DNA of 64,000 bases from Microbacterium foliorum (GTDB lineage: Bacteria > Actinomycetota > Actinomycetes > Actinomycetales > Microbacteriaceae), in NCBI RefSeq assembly GCF_003367705.1, contig NZ_CP031425.1:3348001-3412000 (forward strand). Reading direction: 5' to 3'. The first letter of the stretch is position 1. Every line of letters starts with the position of its first letter. Shown here piece by piece: positions 1-8,200 of this stretch. The translations under genes were made by a program, and so were the position numbers. Under the pieces are notes generated by a model. That model was not told the origin of the DNA, did no database searches, and saw only the letters and a list, made by a program, of their open reading frames with translations.

Positions 1-34
1 GTTCGCGATGCTCGTCATGATCTTCTCGCCGCAT
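1..34 (-). CDS. Possible start of hspR (MerR-family heat-shock repressor), cut by window edge
   Basis: Directly after the dnaJ stop codon an ATG (positions 34-32) opens a frame reading MRREDHDEHRE to the window edge; a second ATG at 18-16 in another frame is also possible. In actinobacteria the gene following dnaK-grpE-dnaJ is normally hspR, the repressor of this operon, and HspR-type inverted repeats are present at the dnaK promoter. Only eleven codons are visible, so the identity rests on context alone and the true start cannot be chosen. Both candidate starts sit in the same 11-bp direct repeat (AGAAGATCATG twice, 16 bp apart). Confidence 0.3.
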   Translation of the reverse strand, partial: MRREDHDEHRE

Positions 35-40
35 GATCTT

Positions 41-1030
41 CTAGCGGCGCGCCTTCGCCATGAGCTCGGCGCGCGGGTTCTCGGACGGCTCCAGGGACTG
101 GAACTTCTCCAGTGCCTCGCGAGCGGCCTCATCGAGGTGCGTGGGCACCGCGATCTGCAGCTCGGCGAGCAGATCGCCCGTGCCCTTCGTCGTCGTGACG
201 CCGCGTCCCTTGACCCGCAGCACGCGGCCCGACGGGGTGCCGGGCGCGACGCGCAGCTTCACGGTGTCGCCGCTGAGCGTCGGCACCTCGATCGTCGCAC
301 CGAGGGCCGCCTCGGTGAACGTGACCGGCACGACCACGCGCAGGTTGAGCCCCTCGCGGGTGAACACCGGATGCGGTCGCACGGCGATCTGCACGACGAC
401 ATCGCCGTTCTCCCCGCCGTCCGGCGAGGGCCTGCCGCGTCCGCGCAGCCGGATCTTCTGACCGTCGGCGACACCGGCGGGGATCTTCACCTTGAACGGC
501 TTGCCGTCGTCGCCCTGCAGGCTGATCGTCTCGCCCTGCACGGCGGTGGCGAAGTCGAGCGTGGTGCGTGCCGTGACGTCGGCGCCCTTCTGGGGGCCGC
601 CGAAGCCGCGGAATCCGCCCGACGTCTGCCCGAAACGGCCGGAACCGAACGGACCGCCCTGACCCTGATTGAACATCGCGAAGATGTCCTCGAAGTCGGC
701 GGACTGCTGCTGCCCGCGCCCCTGCTGCCCGAACCGGCTGAAGACGTCTTCGAAGCCGCCCGCACTCGAGCCGCCCGCGGTGAAGCGTGCGCCCGAGCCC
801 ATCGCGCGGATCTCGTCGTACTCCTTGCGCTGTTCGGCATCGGAGAGCACCGAGTACGCCTCGCTGACCTCCTTGAACTTCGCCTCGGCGGTCGCATCAC
901 CCTGATTGGAGTCGGGGTGGTACTTGCGCGCGAGCTTGCGGTACGCCTTCTTGAGATCGGCGTCGCTGACATCCTTCGAGACCCCGAGGGTCTTGTAGAA
1001 GTCCTTGTCGAACCAGTCCTGGCTAGCCAT
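41..1030 (-). CDS. dnaJ: DnaJ-family co-chaperone without zinc finger
   Basis: 329 residues. J-protein partner of DnaK that delivers clients and stimulates ATP hydrolysis in the cytoplasm. The N-terminal J domain (about residues 10-75) carries the diagnostic HPD at 38-40. A glycine/phenylalanine-rich linker follows to about residue 145, then the two beta-sandwich client-binding domains (145-310). The four CxxCxGxG zinc motifs of type I DnaJ are absent, so this is the type II (CbpA-like) form; actinobacteria usually encode a separate zinc-containing DnaJ elsewhere. It starts 7 bp after the grpE stop and is the last complete gene of the dnaK-grpE-dnaJ operon, so it should share the dnaK heat-shock promoter. 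Confidence 0.95.
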   Translation of the reverse strand: MASQDWFDKDFYKTLGVSKDVSDADLKKAYRKLARKYHPDSNQGDATAEAKFKEVSEAYSVLSDAEQRKEYDEIRAMGSGARFTAGGSSAGGFEDVFSRFGQQGRGQQQSADFEDIFAMFNQGQGGPFGSGRFGQTSGGFRGFGGPQKGADVTARTTLDFATAVQGETISLQGDDGKPFKVKIPAGVADGQKIRLRGRGRPSPDGGENGDVVVQIAVRPHPVFTREGLNLRVVVPVTFTEAALGATIEVPTLSGDTVKLRVAPGTPSGRVLRVKGRGVTTTKGTGDLLAELQIAVPTHLDEAAREALEKFQSLEPSENPRAELMAKARR

Positions 1031-1037
1031 GGATCAC

Positions 1038-1679
1038 CTACTCGGCAGGTACGGCGACGACGACCTTCGCGGGACGCAGCTCGACGTCACCGAGGCGGTA
1101 GCCCACCTCGACGACCTCGAGCACCGTGCTCTTGTCGGCGCCCGGGGTGGGCTGCTGGAAGATGGCCTCATGGCGCTGAGGGTCGAATTCCTCGCCCTTC
1201 TCGCCGTACGAGACCACGCCGAGCCGCTCGACCACGGCGCGCACCTTGCCCGCGATCACGGCGAAGGGCGTGCCCTCGACGAGATCACCGTGCTGGGCCG
1301 CGCGGTCGAGGTCGTCGAGCACGGGGATGAGACCCTTGGCGGCCTCGCCCTTCGCGCGCTCGCTCTCGATCTGGCGCTGCTCCTCGGTGCGGCGTCGGTA
1401 GTTGGCGTACTCGGCCTGAAGACGCTTGAGGTCATTCAGGAGCGTCGACTCCAGGTCGGCGAGCACGGCATCCTCTGCCGCCGCCTCGCCGGTCTGGGTC
1501 GCGCCGAGGATGTCGTCGACCGTCAGGTCGTCGGGGGCGCCGTCGACCGGCGTCTCGTCGGATCCTTCGGCCGCCGCGGCCTCACGCGAGTCGGGGTTCT
1601 GCGGCGCGGGGCCGGATGCGTGTGCATCCGACCCCTCGCTGCGAACCTCGTCGTCACCTTCGAAGTTCTTGTCCGTCAT
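1038..1679 (-). CDS. grpE: GrpE nucleotide exchange factor
   Basis: 213 residues. Exchanges ADP for ATP on DnaK and so resets the chaperone cycle; acts as a dimer in the cytoplasm. The first 75 or so residues are acidic and low-complexity, as usual in actinobacterial GrpE; a long helical, charged segment follows (about 75-125, the dimerising coiled coil) and then the compact beta domain ending in a VELRPAKVVVAVP stretch typical of the family. It lies two bases after the dnaK stop and seven before dnaJ, which fixes it as the middle gene of the chaperone operon. Confidence 0.96.
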   Translation of the reverse strand: MTDKNFEGDDEVRSEGSDAHASGPAPQNPDSREAAAAEGSDETPVDGAPDDLTVDDILGATQTGEAAAEDAVLADLESTLLNDLKRLQAEYANYRRRTEEQRQIESERAKGEAAKGLIPVLDDLDRAAQHGDLVEGTPFAVIAGKVRAVVERLGVVSYGEKGEEFDPQRHEAIFQQPTPGADKSTVLEVVEVGYRLGDVELRPAKVVVAVPAE

Positions 1680-1681
1680 GA

Positions 1682-3544
1682 TTACTTCTTCTCGTCCTCG
1701 TCGTCGACGACCTCGGCGTCGATGACGTCCTCGTCGGAGGAGGAGTCATCGGCCGGAGCCTCGCCCGCGGCGTCGGCGCTCGGGGCGCCCTCGGCCTGGG
1801 ACTGTGCGTAGATGGCCTCGCCGATCTTGCCCTGCGACTGGTTCAGCTTGTCGAACGCGGTCTTCACGGCCTCGTCGTCGTCGCCGGCCAGCGCCGTCTT
1901 GAGCGCGTCGACGTCGGCCTTGACCTCGGTCTTCACGTCTTCGGGCAGCTTGTCGTCGTTCTCGGTGATCAGCTTGTCGATCGAGTACGCGAGCGTCTCG
2001 GCCTGGTTGCGGACCTCGGCGGCCTCGCGACGGGCCTTGTCCTCGGAGGCGTGCTCCTCGGCCTCGCGGACCATGCGCTCGATGTCCTCCTTCGACAGCG
2101 AGGAGCCGCCGGAGATGACGATGGACTTCTCGGTGCCCGTGCCCTTGTCCTTCGCGGACACGTGCACGATGCCGTTGGCGTCGATGTCGAACGTGACCTC
2201 GATCTGCGGGATGCCGCGGGGAGCCGGGGCGATTCCGGTGAGCTCGAACGTGCCGAGCGGCTTGTTGTCGCGGGTGAAGTCGCGCTCGCCCTGGAAGACC
2301 TGGATCGCGACGGACGGCTGGTTGTCGTCGGCCGTGGTGAAGGTCTCGCTGCGCTTGGTCGGGATGGCCGTGTTGCGCTCGATGAGCTTGGTCATCATGC
2401 CGCCCTTGGTCTCGATGCCGAGGCTGAGGGGCGTGACGTCGATGAGGAGGACGTCCTTGCGCTCGCCCTTGAGGACACCGGCCTGCAGGGCGGCGCCGAC
2501 GGCGACGACCTCATCGGGGTTGACGCCCTTGTTGGCCTCCTTGCCGGTCTCGCGCTTGACGAGCTCGGCGACGGCGGGCATACGGGTCGATCCACCCACG
2601 AGGACGATGTGGTCGATGTCGGCGACCTTGATGCCTGCCTCGCGGATGACATCCTCGAACGGCTTCTTGGTGCGGTCGAGGAGATCCTTGGTGAGGTCCT
2701 CGAACTTGGCGCGGGTGATGGTCTCGCTCAGCGACACCGGGCCGGACTCCGTCAGCGACAGGTACGGGAGGTTGATGCTGGTCGAGGTCGAGGAGGAGAG
2801 CTCCTTCTTGGCCTGCTCCGCAGCCTCCTTGAGACGCTGCAGGGCGATCTTGTCACCCGAGACGTCGACGCCGGTGGTCTCCTTGAACTGCTTGATCAGG
2901 TGGTCGACGAGGCGCTGGTCCCAGTCGTCGCCGCCGAGGCGGTTGTCACCCGAGGTGGAGCGCACCTGGATGGTCGAGAAGTCGTCGTCCTTGCCCACCT
3001 CGAGGAGGGAGACGTCGAAGGTTCCGCCACCGAGGTCGAAGACCAGGATGAGCTCGTCCTCCTTGCCCTTGTCGAGGCCGTAGGCGAGCGCGGCGGCGGT
3101 GGGCTCGTTGATGATGCGCAGGACGTTGAGGCCCGAGATCTCGCCGGCCTCCTTCGTGGCCTGACGCTCGGCGTCGTTGAAGTACGCGGGAACGGTGATG
3201 ACGGCATCCGTCACGGTGTCACCCAGGTACGACTCGGCGTCGCGCTTGAGCTTCTGGAGGATGCGCGCGGAGATCTCCTGCGGCGTCCACTTCTTGCCGT
3301 CGACGTCGAAGGTCCAGTCGGTGCCGACGTGGCGCTTGACCGACGCGATGGTGCGGTCGACGTTCGTGACGGCCTGGCGCTTCGCGGTCTCGCCGACGAG
3401 CACCTCTCCGTCTTTCGTGAAGGCCACGACCGACGGGGTCGTGCGGAAGCCTTCGGCATTGGCGATGACCTTCGGCTCGCCACCCTCGAGGACGCTGACG
3501 ACGGAGTTCGTCGTACCGAGGTCGATTCCAACAGCACGTGCCAT
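1682..3544 (-). CDS. dnaK: Hsp70 chaperone DnaK
   Basis: 620 residues from the ATG at 3544; a longer frame upstream exists, but this start has an AAAGGAGA ribosome site and gives the canonical [14 protein letters not shown] beginning. ATP-driven holdase/foldase. The N-terminal ATPase domain (1 to about 380) shows the GIDLGTTNS phosphate loop, the second phosphate motif DLGGGTFD and the adenosine motif GGSTRMP. The substrate-binding domain and alpha-helical lid follow, and the tail is acidic (ends [12 protein letters not shown]). First gene of dnaK-grpE-dnaJ. A consensus-like promoter and two HAIR-type inverted repeats lie upstream, pointing to HspR control. Confidence 0.98.
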   Translation of the reverse strand: MARAVGIDLGTTNSVVSVLEGGEPKVIANAEGFRTTPSVVAFTKDGEVLVGETAKRQAVTNVDRTIASVKRHVGTDWTFDVDGKKWTPQEISARILQKLKRDAESYLGDTVTDAVITVPAYFNDAERQATKEAGEISGLNVLRIINEPTAAALAYGLDKGKEDELILVFDLGGGTFDVSLLEVGKDDDFSTIQVRSTSGDNRLGGDDWDQRLVDHLIKQFKETTGVDVSGDKIALQRLKEAAEQAKKELSSSTSTSINLPYLSLTESGPVSLSETITRAKFEDLTKDLLDRTKKPFEDVIREAGIKVADIDHIVLVGGSTRMPAVAELVKRETGKEANKGVNPDEVVAVGAALQAGVLKGERKDVLLIDVTPLSLGIETKGGMMTKLIERNTAIPTKRSETFTTADDNQPSVAIQVFQGERDFTRDNKPLGTFELTGIAPAPRGIPQIEVTFDIDANGIVHVSAKDKGTGTEKSIVISGGSSLSKEDIERMVREAEEHASEDKARREAAEVRNQAETLAYSIDKLITENDDKLPEDVKTEVKADVDALKTALAGDDDEAVKTAFDKLNQSQGKIGEAIYAQSQAEGAPSADAAGEAPADDSSSDEDVIDAEVVDDEDEKK

Positions 3545-3602
3545 GTGATTCTCCTTTGTTGCGAGGTTGATGTGGTTCGGAAAACTCTGGGCGATCAGAA
3601 AA

Positions 3603-3680
3603 CCTGAGTCGCGATGACTCAACTGTAGTCCGGCGGTCTCGAGGTGTCAAACAAAGTTGATATGAATTGGCTCAACTTTG
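3603..3680 (-). promoter_or_regulatory. dnaK promoter with two HAIR-like HspR operators
   Basis: On the minus strand a TTGACA (-35, positions 3650-3645) and TACAGT (-10, 3627-3622) are separated by exactly 17 bp. The first inverted repeat, CCTGAGT-N7-ACTCAAC at 3603-3623, matches the HspR consensus CTTGAGT-N7-ACTCAAG with one mismatch per arm and covers the predicted transcription start. The second, CAAAGTTGA-N11-TCAACTTTG at 3652-3680, is a perfect 9-bp inverted repeat just upstream of the -35. Repressor bound to both would cover the promoter from both sides. The elements are seen directly; the HspR assignment comes from the known family consensus. Confidence 0.8.
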
Positions 3681-3850
3681 CCGAGGAGCACGCCGGGCTC
3701 GTCGTTGTTAGGGCACCCTCACCCGGAAGATGGCAGACTGGAAGCCAACGGACGACTCGACCCGCGAGCGCGTCCGCCGGCGGCGCCGCCCTGGTCGGCG
3801 CACCCGCGTCGGACCGCACCGCGCGCACCGCCCGTCTTCCGGGAGTGCGC

Positions 3851-4801
3851 ATGACCGACACCGATGCCTACGACGCGCTCGTGATCGGCGGCGGCCCCGC
3901 CGGGCTCTCCGCCGCGCTCAACCTCGGACGATCGCTCATGCGGGTGCTGCTCGTCGACGCGGACCGCCCGCGCAACGCCGCCACCCTGAACTCGCACGGG
4001 TTCCTCACCCGCGACGGCGTGCCCCCGCACGAACTGCGACGCATCGCGCGCGAGGAGCTGACTGCCTACCCGAACATCGAGGTGCGCACCCGCGTCCGGG
4101 TCCTCTCGCTCGAACGATCGGACGGCACCGCGGATGCCGGGGCGGCGCGATTCACGGCATCCGTCGGACGCACGCAGCCCGCGCAGGTCGTGACGGCGCG
4201 GTCGGTGGTGTTGGCCACCGGCCTGCGCGAGACGCTCCCCGAGGCGCCGAACCTGCGCGGCTTCTACGGCATCAGCCTGTTCAGCTGCGCGGCCTGCGAC
4301 GCCTGGGAGATGCGGGGGCGTCGTCTCGCGCTGATCGGCACGACCGATGACCTCACCGACCGCGCACGGCTCATCTCCCGCTGGACCGACCATCTGACCG
4401 TGTTCACCCTCGGCGCCGACACCGTCACGGTGGCGCAGGAGGCAGAGCTCGCCGCGGCCGGGGTCGCCGTCGCGCGGCATCCGATCACCGAACTCGTCGG
4501 CGACCGCGGCCGCATCGAGGCGATCCGGCTGGAGGACGGCTCCGAGGTCGCGATCGACGGCGGCTTCGTGCGTCCGCAGTGGGAGACCGACCTGTCGTTC
4601 CTCCGCGGATTCGCGCCGTCGGTCGATCACGACGGTCACCTCGTCACCGATCGCTCGGGACGCACCGACATCCCCGGACTGTACGCGGCCGGCGATGCGG
4701 CGATACCCGGCCCTCAGCAGCTCATCGTCGCCGCGGGCGCCGGCGCCAGGGTGGCCTCGGTGCTGGTTCAGGATGCCGTCGGCATCACGACCGCGCACTG
4801 A
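3851..4801 (+). CDS. Thioredoxin-reductase-like NAD(P)/FAD oxidoreductase
   Basis: 316 residues from the ATG at 3851, chosen because GGGAG precedes it and the protein then begins directly at the Rossmann fold. The FAD-binding GGGPAG is at residues 13-18; a CAACD motif (Cys146, Cys149) sits where thioredoxin reductases carry the redox-active CxxC, and the C-terminal FAD segment ends DIPGLYAAGDAA. The surrounding residues (CAACDAWE) resemble the CPYCHGWE subgroup of thioredoxin-reductase-like flavoproteins rather than canonical TrxB, so the substrate is uncertain. No thioredoxin gene is adjacent. It stands alone, divergent from dnaK and convergent with the DUF3817 gene. Confidence 0.85.
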   Translation: MTDTDAYDALVIGGGPAGLSAALNLGRSLMRVLLVDADRPRNAATLNSHGFLTRDGVPPHELRRIAREELTAYPNIEVRTRVRVLSLERSDGTADAGAARFTASVGRTQPAQVVTARSVVLATGLRETLPEAPNLRGFYGISLFSCAACDAWEMRGRRLALIGTTDDLTDRARLISRWTDHLTVFTLGADTVTVAQEAELAAAGVAVARHPITELVGDRGRIEAIRLEDGSEVAIDGGFVRPQWETDLSFLRGFAPSVDHDGHLVTDRSGRTDIPGLYAAGDAAIPGPQQLIVAAGAGARVASVLVQDAVGITTAH

Positions 4802-4837
4802 GCGCGTGGCCGACCGCGAGGGACGACCGGCCGCCGG

Positions 4838-5299
4838 TCACTTGCCGCCGGGAGGACCTGCGAGAAGCAGCACGACGTACAGCGCGACGATGGCGACCAC
4901 GAGCAGCAGCACCAGCACGAACGGCCGGATCAGGAACCACCGCATCAGACGGTCGTACCAGCGGGCGTCGCGCGGGTCGTCGGTCTGCTCCCGCCGCCAG
5001 GTGCCGGCGAGGCGACCGGTGCGCTGCAGCCAGATCTCCATCGGGATGGTCGCGTAGGGGACGATCGCACTCGCCACGGCGAGGACGGCGACCCCGACAT
5101 GCCAGCGCTGATTCAGCGCGACGAGGATCGCGGTCGCCCCGTAGGCGAGGAAGACGAAGCCGTGGATGCCCCCGCCGATGGTGACCACGATGCCCGGCGC
5201 ACCGGCGGCGCGGGCGATGATCGCCGAGATGAGGATGGTCCACGTGATCGCCTCCGCGATCGCGAGGACACGGTACAGGCGGTCGGGCGTACGGAACAC
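4838..5299 (-). CDS. DUF3817 family integral membrane protein
   Basis: 153 residues from the GTG at 5299, which has a GAGGAG ribosome site; the much longer frame upstream runs across the AraC gene and is not real. The protein matches the DUF3817 pattern: four hydrophobic helices starting with LYRVLAIAEAITWTILI and including GGGIHGFVFLAY, as expected for a small membrane protein of this family. Molecular function is unknown for the family. Its 3' end lies 36 bp from the convergent flavoprotein gene, with a GACCGGC-c-GCCGGTC hairpin (4825-4839) across the junction that might act as a shared terminator, although it lacks a T-run. Confidence 0.8.
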   Translation of the reverse strand: MFRTPDRLYRVLAIAEAITWTILISAIIARAAGAPGIVVTIGGGIHGFVFLAYGATAILVALNQRWHVGVAVLAVASAIVPYATIPMEIWLQRTGRLAGTWRREQTDDPRDARWYDRLMRWFLIRPFVLVLLLVVAIVALYVVLLLAGPPGGK

Positions 5300-5369
5300 G
5301 GGACTCCTCGGGTGGGGGTCCCTCCAGGGTATCCGGAATAGCATCACGGTCCCCGGCGTTGCCGAAGGC

Positions 5370-6341
5370 ATGGTGACGGTCGAATCCACAGCGCTGGGGC
5401 GGGTGCTCGACTCGGTCGAGCTCCGTGTCGGCGTGGCCAGACGTGTCGCTCTGACCGTCGGCGAGCGCCTGCCCCTGCCGTCGGGCGCAGCCACCCTCGT
5501 GTACATCGCCGCGGGAGCGGTGAGCGGACATCCGCCCTCCACCGCCGGATGCCGCCTCGACGTCGACCGCACGGCCGGGGCCGGGGCGACGACCGGGGCC
5601 GGGGCCGGGGCCGGGGCCGGGGCCGGGGCGATGGTCGTGGCGATCGACGAACGGCCGCTCAGCGCGAGCCTCCTCACGGGAGACGCCTTCGTCACACTCG
5701 GCCGGGCGCCCGTCTCGCTGCGGGCGGACACGGCGTCGGATCTGGTCGTGGTGGAGCTCGAGTTCTCCGACAGCACGTCCCGGCTCGCCGCGCTTCTCCC
5801 CGACCCGATCACCGTGATGTCGTTCGACGCCCTCGAACCGGCGGCGGCCGCGCTCGCGTCGAGCATGGGCACGACCGATCCGCCGTCGTCGCCCGAGCGC
5901 CAGGGCGATCCGGTGATCTGCCGGGTCATGGCGAAGACCGTGCTGCTGAGCGTCATCCGCGCCTGGGCGGCAGGCGACTGCGCCCCCGAGGGCTGGCCCT
6001 CGGTGTCGACGGACCCGTTCCTCGACCGCGTGGTCGACGCCATCCACGCCCAGCCGGGCCGCGACTGGACGGTCGAGCGGCTCGCCGGCGTCGGCGCGAT
6101 GTCGCGCTCCGTGTTCGCCGAGCGCTTCCGCACCGCGATCGGCCGCTCCCCCGCCGACTACGTCACCGAGGTGCGCATCGATGCGGCCAAGCGGATGCTG
6201 AGCGAGGGCCGCTCCGTCAGCGAGACCTCGCGCGAGCTGGGCTATGCCTCGGACGAGGGATTCAGCCGCGCCTTCCGTCGTCGCTCCGGCATGACGCCGT
6301 CCGCGTGGCGGGCTCAGGTGCTGAGCGCCGTCCCCGCCTGA
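5370..6341 (+). CDS. AraC-family transcriptional regulator with N-terminal cupin
   Basis: 323 residues from the ATG at 5370 (GAAGG upstream). The C-terminal 100 residues are a clear double helix-turn-helix of the AraC/XylS type, including WTVERLAGVGAMSRSVFAER, the YVTEVRIDAAKRML linker and a second HTH ending GMTPSAWR. The N-terminal 170 residues look like the cupin-type effector domain of the Cupin_6 AraC group. Residues about 68-86 form a GAGAGAGAGA tract encoded by a GGGGCC hexamer repeat (about 5575-5630), inserted in a loop. Because the unit is 6 bp, copy-number changes alter length but not frame. Convergent with the MFS gene at 6742; whether it controls that transporter is not shown. 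Confidence 0.88.
   Translation: MVTVESTALGRVLDSVELRVGVARRVALTVGERLPLPSGAATLVYIAAGAVSGHPPSTAGCRLDVDRTAGAGATTGAGAGAGAGAGAMVVAIDERPLSASLLTGDAFVTLGRAPVSLRADTASDLVVVELEFSDSTSRLAALLPDPITVMSFDALEPAAAALASSMGTTDPPSSPERQGDPVICRVMAKTVLLSVIRAWAAGDCAPEGWPSVSTDPFLDRVVDAIHAQPGRDWTVERLAGVGAMSRSVFAERFRTAIGRSPADYVTEVRIDAAKRMLSEGRSVSETSRELGYASDEGFSRAFRRRSGMTPSAWRAQVLSAVPA
5575..5630. repeat. GGGGCC hexanucleotide tract inside AraC gene
   Basis: A run of GGGGCC units, interrupted once by CGACGA, that encodes alternating Gly-Ala in the regulator. The five uninterrupted copies near 5595-5625 are the sort of tract that changes length by slippage while keeping the reading frame. Confidence 0.85.
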
Positions 6342-6359
6342 GCACCCCTCCCCCCGGCT

Positions 6360-6576
6360 CGTGCGGCCCTCGTCACCCGGTCCACCTCCGTCGCCCGGTC
6401 CGCCTTCATCACCCGTGCGGCCTTCATCACCCGTGCGGCCTTCATCACCCGGTCCGCCTTCATCACCCGGGTCCGCCTTCATCACCCGGTCCGCCTTCAT
6501 CACCCGGTCCGCCTTCGTCACCCGTGCCGCCTTCGTCACCCGTGCGGCCTTCATCACCCGGTCCGCCCTCGTCACC
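6360..6576. repeat. Tandem array of twelve 18-bp units between convergent genes
   Basis: Twelve head-to-tail copies of an 18-bp unit, consensus CGGTCCGCCTTCATCACC with a CGTGCGG variant in its first half, start 18 bp after the AraC stop codon. Unit 7 carries one extra G, so the array changes frame there. The rest of the 400-bp gap (6577-6741) holds one hairpin, CCCGACA/TGTCGGG at 6618-6641, which could terminate transcription from either side. No coding gene is supported here, although GC bias keeps several frames open. Confidence 0.9.
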
Positions 6577-6741
6577 GGAGCACGCCTCCTGACCCGAGCA
6601 CGGCTTCGGAGCCCGGGCCCGACACACCGCACGTTGTCGGGTGCCGATCGGCGTGTCGACGGCTCTCTCCGAATCCGTGCCCGGCGGATATCGGAGACGG
6701 ACGCAGGCGTCCAGTCGGAGCAGTGCGAACCCGAACGCGGT

Positions 6742-7944
6742 TCAGGCGAGCGCCGCTGCCGTGCTCGTGCGATTCGACAGCCCGAACAGCACGGCGCCGA
6801 CCAGCAGCGAGATCGCCCCGAGGACGTAGACGAACTCGACGTCGAGAGTGTCGACCAGCAGGCCGCCCACGCCCGCGGCCAGCGTGATCGCGCCCTGGAA
6901 TCCGACGACGACCAGACTTCCGCCGGCCTCGAGACGGTCGGGCGTGCGGTGACCGACCCAGGTGTTGATGACGAGCAGCCACGACGAGAAGAAGAAGCCC
7001 CACACGAGCACGACGATGCCGATGCCGAGCACCGATCCCGACAGGAAGATCATCGAGAGCGCCGATACCGAGATCACCAGCGGCGCGAGCACCGCGAAGA
7101 ACGCGAACGTGCGGTCGATGACGAACCCGAGTCCGAGGTTGCCGGCGAGGCCGCCGACCCCGAAGAGGGCGAGCAGCACGATGATGGTCGACGGCTCGAC
7201 CTCCGGGATGCGTTCGAGCGCGAGCCGCACATAGGTGTAGGCCAGGAAGTGGCCGAGCACGACGAGCACGTGCCCCACCATTCCCAGTGCGATGCCGGGA
7301 CGACGCAGGGTGTCGACGAGCAGACGGATGCTCGACGCCTGCTCTGCGGGAACCGAGGGCAGCAGGAACCGCAGCGCCACGGCCAGCAGCACCATGAAGA
7401 CGCCGGCGATCGCGAAGACCGTCTGCCAGTCGACGACCTCGCTGAGCATCACGCCCAGCGGCACCCCCGCGACCGTGGCCAGGGAGACGCCGGCCGAGGT
7501 GAACATGACCCCGCGTCCGAGGTGCGCGGGGCCCGCGAGCCGGGCGGCGACCGTGATCGACATCGCCCAGAAGGCGCTGATCGCCGCGCCCAGGAGGAAT
7601 CGGGCGAGCAGCACGATGATCAGGTTCGGCGCGATCGCCACGATGAGGTTCGACACCGCGGCGGCGAGCGCCATCCAGACGAGCAGCGAGCGGCGGTCGA
7701 GCCGCGGGAACATGAGGCCGACGGTCGGGGCGACGATCAGACCGACGAGCGCGGTGACCGTGACCGTCTGCCCTGCCTGGCCGGGTGTCACTCCGAGGGC
7801 GTCGGCCATCTCGGTGAGCACGCCGTTGGGCAGGAACTCCGCGGTCACGAGCAGGAAGCCCATCAGCATCAGCACGATGAGGCCGCCATAGCGGATCCGC
7901 TCGCCGGGGGCGGTGGTCGTCGGAACGGGCGCGGTCGTCGTCAT
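6742..7944 (-). CDS. MFS transporter, drug or sugar efflux type
   Basis: 400 residues from the ATG at 7944; the in-frame extension beyond it overlaps the kinase gene and is rejected. Twelve hydrophobic helices are visible, beginning IRYGGLIVLMLMGFLLVTAE, with the loop LFPRLDRRSLLVWM between helices 2 and 3 in the place of the MFS loop motif. The length and the FLLVTAEFLPNGVL start are typical of the DHA1-type exporters (AraJ/Cmx-like group), proton-coupled exporters of drugs or sugars; the substrate cannot be read from sequence. Convergent with the AraC gene and divergent from the RIO-type kinase. Confidence 0.85.
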   Translation of the reverse strand: MTTTAPVPTTTAPGERIRYGGLIVLMLMGFLLVTAEFLPNGVLTEMADALGVTPGQAGQTVTVTALVGLIVAPTVGLMFPRLDRRSLLVWMALAAAVSNLIVAIAPNLIIVLLARFLLGAAISAFWAMSITVAARLAGPAHLGRGVMFTSAGVSLATVAGVPLGVMLSEVVDWQTVFAIAGVFMVLLAVALRFLLPSVPAEQASSIRLLVDTLRRPGIALGMVGHVLVVLGHFLAYTYVRLALERIPEVEPSTIIVLLALFGVGGLAGNLGLGFVIDRTFAFFAVLAPLVISVSALSMIFLSGSVLGIGIVVLVWGFFFSSWLLVINTWVGHRTPDRLEAGGSLVVVGFQGAITLAAGVGGLLVDTLDVEFVYVLGAISLLVGAVLFGLSNRTSTAAALA

Positions 7945-8103
7945 GGTTCCAGGTTCGCAGCCGCGGAGGGCCGGCGCCCGACGCGACGTCTGCGGCATCC
8001 GACCATTCGTCCGGCTCGGGTCTGGACAGCATCCGTCCGCGCGCTCTAGGCTCGACCACGCGCCGGGTGATCCCGGAAGGCCCGAGCGAGAGGAGTGGAT
8101 GAC

Positions 8104-8166
8104 ATGAACATCGTCTCTGTCGTGACCCTCGCCGACATCCTTCCTCTCGAGGCCGCCCGCTTCTGA
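8104..8166 (+). CDS. Possible 20-residue leader peptide ahead of the RIO-type kinase
   Basis: A 20-codon frame (MNIVSVVTLADILPLEAARF) begins at an ATG after GAGAGGAGTGG and ends 34 bp before the kinase start. A second ATG five bases upstream is closed at once (ATGACATGA). The strong ribosome site and clean short frame make translation plausible, but nothing in the peptide points to a specific attenuation signal and no obvious terminator hairpin follows. It may be a leader ORF or chance. Confidence 0.35.
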   Translation: MNIVSVVTLADILPLEAARF

Positions 8167-8200
8167 TCCGCGCGTGGTCTCCCCTTTCTCGGAGCCCACC

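Noticed and set aside
6360..6576. CRISPR array
   Set aside because: 18-bp units follow each other directly, with no spacers.
4785..6632. 615-residue open frame on the minus strand
   Set aside because: Antisense to the AraC regulator, ending in repeat-encoded DEGGPGDEG sequence; no recognisable domain.
6361..8049. 562-residue open frame on the plus strand with Pro-Ser repeats
   Set aside because: It reads the 18-bp minisatellite and then the antisense strand of the MFS gene; no domain, no ribosome site, and high GC keeps shadow frames open.
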